Source: DATMER01 sp035556715 (GTDB lineage: Bacteria; Acidobacteriota; Thermoanaerobaculia; Multivoradales; UBA5704). Taken from it: a DNA stretch of 64,000 bases. Shown here piece after piece: positions 57,946 through 64,000 of this stretch. Position 1 is the stretch's first letter. Each line of letters begins with the position of its first letter. Below the pieces are notes generated by a model. It was not told the DNA's origin and did no database searches. It was given only the letters and a program-made list of their open reading frames with translations. The stretch spans positions 1 to 64,000 of the forward strand of contig DATMER010000029.1 of NCBI GenBank assembly GCA_035556715.1, read 5' to 3'. A program made the position numbers and the translations under genes.

Positions 57946-57991
57946 CCCCCTCCCCTGCCCTCCCCCGCTTCGCGGGAGAGGGAGCCCCCCG
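57946..57991. repeat. Dispersed CCCTCTCCC-type repeat, copy 3
   Basis: CCCTCCCCCGC-TTC-GCGGGAGAGGG lies between the stops of two convergent genes (FKBP and the M49-like lipoprotein). Confidence 0.55.
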
Positions 57992-57993
57992 CC

Positions 57994-59712
57994 CTACTGC
58001 TTCGCAGCCTCGTAGGCATACACCGGCCGGATGTCCACCGGCACGTCACCCAGGCGGCCGATGGCGTCGAGCAGGTTCTGCTGCGGCTTGCCGTACCTGT
58101 CCAGGAAGCTCTTCGTCCCTTCGTAGTCCCCTGCGGCTTGGAGCATCAGCATGTCGCGCAGCAGGTCGCGGATCGCGCCCGGGAACTTCTCCGGGACGGT
58201 GCGGAAGCGGCCGGCCTGATCCACCTGCAGGGCGCCCTTCTCCATCAGGTAGTTGAACTGCGCCACCACGCCTTGGCCGTGGGCCTCGTGGACTCCGAAG
58301 CGGGCGGAGCGGAACAGGCCGGCCAGATAGGTCGGCTCCAGGGTGCGCCGCAGCTCCTCGGGCATCTCCTTCCGGTCCAGAAGGGCCAGGATGTTGTAGA
58401 CCCCCATCACGTCGGCCTTGGCCTCCTCCAGGGTGGCGAAGAGGTCCTTGAGCTCCAGCCGCACCTCGGTCTTCTTGCCGTCCTTCGTGATCACCCCCGG
58501 GCCGAGGCCGTGGGACAGCTCGTGGTGGAGCACCTCGTTGAAGTAGGCATCGAAGGAGACGTTCGCGATCTGGTCCTGCGCGATCACCCGCTCGGCGATG
58601 GGCATCAGGATCTGGTCGTACTTGGCGCGCATGGTGTTGCGCAGCAGGACCTTCTTGGAGCCCTTGGCCTCCCGCACCCGCTCGTCGTTGGGCAGGTTGA
58701 ACGCCAGGGTCTGGACGCCGGCCTTGGTGTCGCCCGCGGTGAAGACGGTGTCCACGACCCGGATCGGGCTCTCGGTGCCGCGGTTCGGGTTCTTGTGCTC
58801 CTCGGGGATGGGGAGGTTGGACTCCAGCCAGGGGAGCCGCTCCTTGTATCGGTCCAGGGCGGACGACTCCTTCGGCAGGTTGACCGTGACGAACGCCTCG
58901 AACGCGGTCTTGTAGCCAAAGATGCCGTCCTCGTAGGTCTCGTAGGGGCCGATGGTGACTTCGACCGGAGCGTCGAGGTCCATCCAGGCCATGTCGCTCT
59001 CGTAGTAGTCGTCGGTCTCGAAGGCGGCGGCCCGGAACTCGAGGAAGCGCTTGAGGGAGGCGTTGCCGGTGGCCGCGGCGGCCTCGCGCAGGAGCTTCGC
59101 CGCGGGCTGGAGCCACTGCCTGTACTCCTGGGAGTAGGGCACGGCCTGGAGGCCGTTGCCGTTGCGCCGGATCACGGTCGTGCCCGAGACGAAGCGCTCC
59201 CGGTCGGCCGGGTGATCCTTGATCCAGGACTCGAGCTCCTGCTTGGTCATGTCCTCGGGGTAGTAACCCGCGCCTTCCGGATGGGGCTTGTCACCGAGGA
59301 AGGGCTTGTGCTCGTCGAGGCGGTCCCAGGGACCGAAGTTGATGTCGTAGTACTCCCGGGCCGCAGTTTTCGCCGGGGTGGCCGGGGTGGCCTGGCCGTC
59401 CTTCCAGGCTTCGACCTTTTCGCGCATCTCCGGGTTGCCCACCCAGGCCTGGCGCAGGAAGATCTCGTCCATCTGGCGGGCGGCCTGGACGAGGAGGTCG
59501 AGGACGTGGCGGTCCTCGGCGGTGAGGGCGGAAAGGTCCGCCTCCAGGTTGGTGGGCGAGAACTTCGCGAGCCGCTGCTCGATGTCAGTCACGATCTTGA
59601 TCTCCGAAGCCTGGCCTTGGGACTGGTCCGGCGCCGGGGCGGCCGGCTCTTCGGCCGGTCCGCCGCAGGCGGCGAGCGCGAGCCCCGCCAGGCAGAGAAG
59701 GGTGAATCGCAT
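57994..59712 (-). CDS. Lipoprotein of the M49 (dipeptidyl-peptidase III-like) metallopeptidase family
   Basis: The start at 59712 follows AAAGGAGA and gives a lipoprotein signal (MRFTLLCLAGLALAACGG, lipobox LAAC). The 572-residue protein shows 'YFNEVLHHELSHGLGPGVIT', an HExxH zinc motif, and 'FATLEEAKADVMGVYNILAL', with the second Glu ligand (EEAKAD), both typical of bacterial M49-like proteins. Classical DPP III uses HExxGH with an inserted residue, whereas here the spacing is HExxH. It would be anchored in the outer or inner membrane and cleave small peptides. It converges on the FKBP pair. Confidence 0.82.
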   Translation of the reverse strand: MRFTLLCLAGLALAACGGPAEEPAAPAPDQSQGQASEIKIVTDIEQRLAKFSPTNLEADLSALTAEDRHVLDLLVQAARQMDEIFLRQAWVGNPEMREKVEAWKDGQATPATPAKTAAREYYDINFGPWDRLDEHKPFLGDKPHPEGAGYYPEDMTKQELESWIKDHPADRERFVSGTTVIRRNGNGLQAVPYSQEYRQWLQPAAKLLREAAAATGNASLKRFLEFRAAAFETDDYYESDMAWMDLDAPVEVTIGPYETYEDGIFGYKTAFEAFVTVNLPKESSALDRYKERLPWLESNLPIPEEHKNPNRGTESPIRVVDTVFTAGDTKAGVQTLAFNLPNDERVREAKGSKKVLLRNTMRAKYDQILMPIAERVIAQDQIANVSFDAYFNEVLHHELSHGLGPGVITKDGKKTEVRLELKDLFATLEEAKADVMGVYNILALLDRKEMPEELRRTLEPTYLAGLFRSARFGVHEAHGQGVVAQFNYLMEKGALQVDQAGRFRTVPEKFPGAIRDLLRDMLMLQAAGDYEGTKSFLDRYGKPQQNLLDAIGRLGDVPVDIRPVYAYEAAKQ

Positions 59713-59865
59713 GGGATCTCCTTTCACTCATCACGGCCCCGTATCGTTGCACACCGGCCCCAGGGAATTAAGCCCCCCCGGGGAATTGTGGAAGACGGAG
59801 CCCCGTTTTCCCTGCTGAGCCGATAGCTTGCTTGAGATTCACCCCATTCCCGGCTCGGAGGATGC

Positions 59866-60771
59866 ATGAACCATCTCGAGAAGCCCTTCCGCCTGCTCCT
59901 TGCCGGCTTCTTCGTGCTCTCAGGGATCGCATCGGCTGCCGACAAGATCCCCGGGGTCGGCCTCGACTACTTCCCGGGCAAGCCGGACCCGTATGCCTCC
60001 GGGGCGTTCGACCGCGATGCCTTCATCGCGCGCTACGGCGAGGGTCCCGAGATGCAGCAGTTCTGGCCGGGGATGGTCGCCGAGCTCTTCTTCATCAACG
60101 ACCTGGTCCTGCACAACGCCTGCTTGGCCGGCGCCCTGGGCAATCCCGATGTCTACGACTGCGCGCCGAAGACGGTGGAGGAGCTCGACCTCGCCAAGTC
60201 GATCCGCCGCCCGTACTTCATCAACGGCACCCCCGATGAGGACATCCTGTACCAGCCCGACAATTTCTACTGCAAGTGGTGGATCAACCAGGGGATCGAG
60301 CCCGGGAACACGCCGGAGAACCCGATCCAGGTCAGCGACCCGGAGCGTCCTGCCGGCCTCTTCCACACCCCGCCCGAGACCGGATGGGCCTGCCCCGTCT
60401 ACCAGCTCAACGTCCTGCCGGACCAGCCGCCCTGCATCCAGGACGCGGACACGCTCTGCCTGGCCGGCCGCTTCGAGGTGGAGATCGACTGGCTGACCGC
60501 CTCGGACCAGGGACAGGGCAAGGCCACGCGCCTGACCCCGGACACCGGAACCTTTTCGTTCCGCGATCCGGACAACCTGGAGCTGTTCGTCAAGGTGCTC
60601 GACGCCTGCCAGATCAACGGCAGCTACTGGATCTTCGCCAGCGGCCTGACCAACGTGCAGATCGACCTGAAGGTCAAGGATACGCAGACCGGCATGGAGC
60701 GGACGTATGTGAATCCGCTGAACCGGCCCTATCCGCCGCTCCAGCAGACGTCCGACTTCCCCTGCAACTAG
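59866..60771 (+). CDS. Secreted protein with Acidobacteria-type C-terminal domain, 301 aa
   Basis: The signal peptide is MNHLEKPFRLLLAGFFVLSG, cleaved after ASA. The N-terminal part (about 25-190) has several Cys (NACLAGAL, YDCAPKTV, FYCKWW) but no recognisable family. From about 195 on comes a beta-sandwich domain with 'CLAGRFEVEIDWLTASDQGQ', 'TPDTGTFSFRDPDNLELFVK', 'VLDACQINGSYWIFASGLTN' and 'VQIDLKVKDTQTGMERTYVN', a module that recurs at the ends of secreted proteins in Thermoanaerobaculia-type genomes. No catalytic motif is seen. The last 98 bases overlap antisense with the end of the uroporphyrinogen methyltransferase gene. Confidence 0.75.
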   Translation: MNHLEKPFRLLLAGFFVLSGIASAADKIPGVGLDYFPGKPDPYASGAFDRDAFIARYGEGPEMQQFWPGMVAELFFINDLVLHNACLAGALGNPDVYDCAPKTVEELDLAKSIRRPYFINGTPDEDILYQPDNFYCKWWINQGIEPGNTPENPIQVSDPERPAGLFHTPPETGWACPVYQLNVLPDQPPCIQDADTLCLAGRFEVEIDWLTASDQGQGKATRLTPDTGTFSFRDPDNLELFVKVLDACQINGSYWIFASGLTNVQIDLKVKDTQTGMERTYVNPLNRPYPPLQQTSDFPCN

Positions 60772-61474
60772 CGCGGAGCCGGACCACCTCTCCAACCACG
60801 ATGAGGACGGGCGACGGCAGCCCCGCCGCCCGCTCCGCGATCTCTCCCAGCGAAGCGACCACGACCCGCTCCCCGGGAAGCGTGCCCCGGGAAATCGCAG
60901 CAGCCGGCATGGACGGCGGCCGTCCGTAGCGCTGGAGCCGGTCCGCGATCTCGGCCAGGCGCGAATGCCCCATCAGGATGACCAGGGTGTCGACCCGGGC
61001 GAGGGCCTCCCAGTCCACCCGGTCGCGGCCGTCGCAGTGCCCGGTCACCATCGCGAAGCTCGCGGCCACTCCCCGGTGGGTCACCGGGATGCCCGCGAGG
61101 GCCGGCACGCTCGTCGCGCTGGTGACGCCCGGAACCACCTCGCAGGCTATCCCCGCCTCGGCGCAGGCGAAGACCTCCTCGGCCCCGCGCCCGAAGAGGA
61201 ACGGGTCCCCACCCTTGAGGCGGACCACGACCTTGCCTTCCAGGGCACGGCGGATCAGGAGATCCTGGATCTCCTCCTGTTGGCAGGAGTGCCGACCCCG
61301 CGCCTTGCCCGCATAGACCAGCTCCGCATCCTCCGGTGCCTCGGCCAGCAGCTCGGGGCTGACCAGCCGGTCATAGACCACGACCTCGGCGCGCCGCAGG
61401 CACTTCATCCCGCGGACGGTCATCAGGTCCGGATCTCCGGGACCCGCCCCCACGAGGTAGACGATCCCGCTCAC
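60674..61474 (-). CDS. cobA: Uroporphyrinogen-III C-methyltransferase (SUMT)
   Basis: The 266-residue protein has the SUMT hallmarks: 'VYLVGAGPGDPDLMTVRGMK', 'AEVVVYDRLVSPELLAEAP', 'KVVVRLKGGDPFLFGRGAEE' (SAM loop), 'EVVPGVTSATSVPALAGIPV THR' and 'TLVILMGHSRLAEIADRL'. It methylates uroporphyrinogen III at C2 and C7 to precorrin-2, first step toward siroheme. Residues beyond about 233 (SCRGSRTSAGAADRAGSADS) are not family-like and overlap antisense with the secreted protein gene, so the stop was probably lost and the C-terminus extended. The start overlaps the stop of the next upstream gene (ATGA). Confidence 0.92.
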   Translation of the reverse strand: MSGIVYLVGAGPGDPDLMTVRGMKCLRRAEVVVYDRLVSPELLAEAPEDAELVYAGKARGRHSCQQEEIQDLLIRRALEGKVVVRLKGGDPFLFGRGAEEVFACAEAGIACEVVPGVTSATSVPALAGIPVTHRGVAASFAMVTGHCDGRDRVDWEALARVDTLVILMGHSRLAEIADRLQRYGRPPSMPAAAISRGTLPGERVVVASLGEIAERAAGLPSPVLIVVGEVVRLRASCRGSRTSAGAADRAGSADSHTSAPCRSAYP

Positions 61475-62070
61475 GGATTGACTCCAGGAGCGACCCCAAG
61501 AATCTCTTTGAAACGGAGCCGCGCTGCCTCCTCATTTCCCTGCCGGAGCAGATCAAGCACGTCGGAATCGACCAGCCGGTACCAGAGCTCGCGCCGCTCA
61601 TGGAAGTCGGGCCGGCGGGCCGCCAGGGGAGCCCGGACCGTCCCAGCCAAGGAGAGAAAGCGGCCGTACTCTTCCCCCAGCTCGCCTTCGAGCCGCTGCC
61701 GCAGCCGGACCGCGAGGGCCGGGGCCTTGCCGTTGGTCGAGATGGCGACGGCCAGGTCCCCCCGCCGCACCACAGCCGGAGCCAGGAACCCGCAGCGGGG
61801 CAGATCGTCCACGGTGTTGATCAGGACGTTTCGCCGCTGCGCCTCCAGCCAGACCGCATCGGCGACCTCCGGCGGCTGTCCGCAGACGATCGCGAGGACC
61901 ATGCCGTCCAGGTCCCCCTCTTCGTAGCCACTCTGCCGGTGGGTCACCACGGCCCCGGCCGCGGTCAGACCCTGGACCTTCTCCTCGGCCAGGGGACCGC
62001 TTCCGATCACCAGGCAGGATCGTCCGCGCAGGTCCAAAAACACGGGATACGGGACGGGGTAGGGGTGCAC
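61471..62070 (-). CDS. Precorrin-2 dehydrogenase/sirohydrochlorin ferrochelatase (siroheme synthase N-part)
   Basis: The 199-residue protein is the CysG-N/Met8 type: 'PVFLDLRGRSCLVIGSGPLA' (NAD site GxGPLA), 'EEKVQGLTAAGAVVT', 'VLINTVDDLPRCGFLAPAVV' (NT-DD-C-F pattern) and 'RGDLAVAISTNGKAPALAVR LR', the full set of siroheme synthase motifs. It oxidises precorrin-2 with NAD and inserts iron to give siroheme. Together with SUMT it replaces the fused CysG. The start is GTG at 62070. It overlaps the SUMT gene by 4 bases. Its product is the prosthetic group for the sulfite reductase at the end of the window. Confidence 0.9.
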   Translation of the reverse strand: MHPYPVPYPVFLDLRGRSCLVIGSGPLAEEKVQGLTAAGAVVTHRQSGYEEGDLDGMVLAIVCGQPPEVADAVWLEAQRRNVLINTVDDLPRCGFLAPAVVRRGDLAVAISTNGKAPALAVRLRQRLEGELGEEYGRFLSLAGTVRAPLAARRPDFHERRELWYRLVDSDVLDLLRQGNEEAARLRFKEILGVAPGVNP

Positions 62071-62071
62071 C

Positions 62072-62527
62072 TCAGACCTCCAGGCTTTCGACGGTGACCC
62101 CGTGCCGGTCGATCTCCAGGGCCAGCCGGACCCGGTCGGTGCTCAGGCCCAGCCGGTAGACGCCCGGAGCTCGGACCGTGAAAAGCATCTCTTCGAGGAC
62201 CTGCCCCGCGAGCCCCTTCAGGGCCTGGTTGACCGATTCGGTCGCCTGCCGCGCCGCGGCTCCGCGAGGGGTCCGGTGGAAGAGCCGGAGCAGCGCCTGC
62301 TCGCTCTCGGCGCCGTGCAGCTTCCGGACACGGCCGGTCTGGAGGGACATTTCAGTGAGGGTTTCCAGGGAGCCGACGAGCCGCTCCTCCACGATCCCTG
62401 TGGCAATGGCTCCGGCGAGCTCCTCGTAGCGGGCCCTCGCCCCCGGCTCGCGCACGGTGGCGAGCACCCCGTCGATCTCGGCAAGGAGGACCTCGCGCTG
62501 GGCCGGATCGATCTCCAGGGGACTCAC
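62072..62527 (-). CDS. Unknown 151-aa protein in the sulfate-reduction/siroheme operon
   Basis: The GTG at 62527 overlaps the stop of the reductase gene (GTGA), giving VSPLEIDPAQREVLLAEIDG and a helical N-terminal half of about 110 residues ('GARARYEELAGAIATGIVEE', 'LVGSLETLTEMSLQTGRVRK', 'SEQALLRLFHRTPRGAAARQ'). It ends in a short beta part 'LEEMLFTVRAPGVYRLGLST' and 'RVRLALEIDRHGVTVESLEV'. No Cys and no membrane segment. I do not recognise the family. Tight position between reductase and siroheme synthase genes, with overlap on one side and one base on the other, makes it likely to serve this pathway as a chaperone, scaffold or regulator. Confidence 0.6.
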   Translation of the reverse strand: MSPLEIDPAQREVLLAEIDGVLATVREPGARARYEELAGAIATGIVEERLVGSLETLTEMSLQTGRVRKLHGAESEQALLRLFHRTPRGAAARQATESVNQALKGLAGQVLEEMLFTVRAPGVYRLGLSTDRVRLALEIDRHGVTVESLEV

Positions 62528-63351
62528 GGCCTCTCCGGAACGCTGTGGAGCGCACCCCGGTGCAGGATCGCCTCGATCTCGTGCTCGAAGCCGCCGGTCT
62601 CCAGCGGGCAGTGGATGCCGCACTCCTTGGGCGCGTTCGTCTCCCACCACCAGCGTCCGGCGCGCGCATCTTCCCCTTCGGCCGTCGGCCTCGTGCAAGG
62701 GGCGCAGCCGATGCTGGTGTACCCCTTCTCATAGAGGGGGTGCACGGGCACGTCGTGCTCCCGGTTGTAGTCCCAGACCTCTTCCAGGGTCCAGTCGGCC
62801 AGCGGGCTGATCTTGGCGAGGCCGCCGTGCTCGTGGTCGACCTCGATCTTGCGGATGTTGGCCCGGCTCGCCCACTGCTCGCGGCGCAGTCCCGTAATCC
62901 AGGCGTCGAGCCCTTCGAGAGCGCGGCGGACGGGCTCCACCTTGCGCACCTTGCAGCAGAGGAGCCGCGCCGGCACCGAGCGCCGGAACAGGTCCGGCCC
63001 ATGGTTGCCGACCATCGCCTCCACCTGGCGCGCCTCGGGGAAGAAAACCTCGACCTGCATCCCGTAGCGGGCGCGCACGGCCTCCATCACCTCGTACGTC
63101 TCCTGAGGCAGCCGGCCGGTGTCGACGGTGAAGACCCGGATCTTCGGATCGATCCTCCAGGCCATGTCCAGGAGGGCCATGCCCTCCGCCTGGAAGCTGG
63201 TGCAGAGCGCCACGTTGGCGCCCCAACGCTCGAGGGTCCACTCGAGCACCCCCTGGGGAGTCCCGAATTCGAGCTCCTCCGCGAGCTGGCCGGCTTCGAA
63301 CTCGTCCAGCAGGTCGCGCGTGTCCAGTGGAGTGGAAATTACGTCAAGCAT
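62524..63351 (-). CDS. cysH: Phosphoadenylyl/adenylyl-sulfate reductase (thioredoxin-dependent)
   Basis: The 275-residue protein shows 'ANVALCTSFQAEGMALLDMA' (PP-loop-type SFQ motif), 'IRVFTVDTGRLPQETYEVME' and 'DAWITGLRREQWASRANIRK'. Cysteine motifs are 'VPARLLCCKVRKVEP' (CC), 'SIGCAPCTRPT' (CxxC), and a C-terminal 'NAPKECGIHCP' with the nucleophilic Cys in KECGIH. The CC...CxxC pair ligates a [4Fe-4S] cluster, marking the APS-reducing (plant/bacterial assimilatory) type rather than the cluster-free PAPS reductase. It yields sulfite for the adjacent sulfite reductase. Starts overlap: its ATG lies 8 bases inside the end of the reductase gene. Confidence 0.93.
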   Translation of the reverse strand: MLDVISTPLDTRDLLDEFEAGQLAEELEFGTPQGVLEWTLERWGANVALCTSFQAEGMALLDMAWRIDPKIRVFTVDTGRLPQETYEVMEAVRARYGMQVEVFFPEARQVEAMVGNHGPDLFRRSVPARLLCCKVRKVEPVRRALEGLDAWITGLRREQWASRANIRKIEVDHEHGGLAKISPLADWTLEEVWDYNREHDVPVHPLYEKGYTSIGCAPCTRPTAEGEDARAGRWWWETNAPKECGIHCPLETGGFEHEIEAILHRGALHSVPERP

Positions 63352-64000
63352 GCTGTGTCTCCCTGACGGATTGCCCCAGACCGATCGCGGTCAGCTCCTC
63401 GTCCGTCTGGCGGGCAAAAAATTGATTGATCGGCTCGTCCTGATTGCGTCCGCGCACCCACGCTCCGACGAGCCTTTCCATGACGATGTGCACCTCGGTG
63501 GCCGGAACGCGCTTGAGCACCGGCCGGCCGATGGCCGCGTGGCGGGCCAGGCCGCCGCGCAGGAAAAGGTCATAACCCTGCTGCCGCTCGCCGTCGGAGC
63601 CGCGCTCCCTCAGGGTCGTGCCCTGGAGGCCGATGTCTCCGATCCAGTGATGGGCGCAGGCATGGGGGCAGCCGTCCAGGTTGATACGGAGGTCGGCCGC
63701 CGCCTCTCCGAACACCCGCTCCAGGTGCTCAACGATCTCCTGCACCCGGCCCTTGGTCTCGGCCACGGTGTAGTTGCAGAAGGGGTCGCCCGTGCAGGCG
63801 ATGCTGGTGCTCCGCAGCTTGCCGGCGTCGATGGGGAAACCGAGGCCGGCCACCTGCCGGACCACGTCGTCGACCCGCTCGCCGGGGATGCCGCTCAGCA
63901 GGAAGTTCTGCCGCCGCGTCAGGCGGATCTCGCCGCCGAACGACTCGGCGAGGTCCGCGACCGCGCGCATCCTGTCGCCGCTCATGAGACCGAGATAGAC
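63344..64000 (-). CDS. Sulfite/nitrite reductase, siroheme type, C-terminal part (runs off the right edge)
   Basis: About 218 residues of the C-terminal half are visible; the frame continues past the window end. Hallmarks are the start of the second repeat 'GGEIRLTRRQNFLLSGIPGE' and the siroheme/[4Fe-4S] cysteines 'TSIACTGDPFCNYTVAETKG' (C-x5-C) and 'RINLDGCPHACAHHWIGDIG' (C-x3-C). Spacing fits ferredoxin-dependent sulfite/nitrite reductases. Presence of the APS reductase and siroheme genes downstream makes sulfite the likely substrate: six-electron reduction to sulfide. It is the first visible gene of a minus-strand operon of five. Confidence 0.92.
   Translation of the reverse strand, partial: VYLGLMSGDRMRAVADLAESFGGEIRLTRRQNFLLSGIPGERVDDVVRQVAGLGFPIDAGKLRSTSIACTGDPFCNYTVAETKGRVQEIVEHLERVFGEAAADLRINLDGCPHACAHHWIGDIGLQGTTLRERGSDGERQQGYDLFLRGGLARHAAIGRPVLKRVPATEVHIVMERLVGAWVRGRNQDEPINQFFARQTDEELTAIGLGQSVRETQHA

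Overview
The window is very GC-rich, almost wall-to-wall coding DNA with short intergenic gaps and no tRNA or rRNA gene that I could see. The gene content fits an environmental, non-photosynthetic Gram-negative bacterium of the Acidobacteriota, most like the Thermoanaerobaculia/Holophagae side of the phylum. This placement is inference. It rests on tandem SBBP beta-propeller proteins, a VPS10/BNR secreted protein, a secreted protein ending in the 'TVPPCRLVDTR' domain, a secreted protein ending in a 'VKVLDACQINGSYW' domain, and zinc-finger/TPR proteins.

Layout. 1-1.9 kb: end of a TPR protein, a stand-alone mini zinc-finger protein, two translationally coupled tiny ORFs with related N-termini (possible precursor peptides), and a helical protein with a Pro-rich tail. 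2-9.6 kb: secreted VPS10/BNR protein, small protein, YbhN-type membrane protein, DUF362 protein, deoxyhypusine-synthase-like enzyme and ArgR. 9.6-10.8 kb: paralogue of the helical protein, a strong terminator, then an array of about 17 degenerate ~20-bp mini-hairpins. 10.8-16.4 kb: three tandem SBBP proteins with mosaic relationships. 16.4-19.2 kb: DegT aminotransferase and a GT-C glycosyltransferase. 19.2-28.4 kb: a pilin region with duplicated [M20 peptidase + pilin] blocks, each pilin behind a sigma-54-type promoter, then a YfhO-like protein, prepilin peptidase and a PAS histidine kinase. 28.5-31.8 kb: Lrp regulator, EamA transporter, LepA. 31.8-35.5 kb: two XRE regulators flanking a secreted repeat peptide, a zinc-finger/TPR protein and a repeat-rich gap that carries a 357-bp fold-back element. 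35.6-46.6 kb: DUF885 protein, sarcosine-oxidase-like enzyme, large NAD-glutamate dehydrogenase, NYN/LOTUS protein, zinc-ribbon and HD proteins. 46.6-48.5 kb: a second degenerate ~21-bp tandem array and a less GC-rich patch with a nitrilase gene broken by one in-frame TGA. 48.5-60.8 kb: DUF1287, a YDFSG-motif membrane protein, an ADP-forming acyl-CoA synthetase, GNAT, a nucleotidyltransferase pair, a lipid kinase, RuvB, HutI, two FKBPs, an M49-like lipoprotein and two secreted proteins. 60.7-64 kb: an assimilatory sulfate reduction/siroheme operon on the minus strand (sulfite reductase, APS/PAPS reductase, unknown 151-aa protein, siroheme synthase N-part, SUMT) in which nearly every stop and start overlap.

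The most unusual material is not in the large enzymes. It is the two degenerate short-period arrays (10.2 and 46.7 kb), the fold-back element (34.4 kb), the coupled small peptides (1.1-1.4 kb), the linkage of tiny peptides with zinc-finger/TPR proteins at two loci, and the frequent placement of a -10-like hexamer 6-8 bases before the start codon, which suggests common leaderless transcription.
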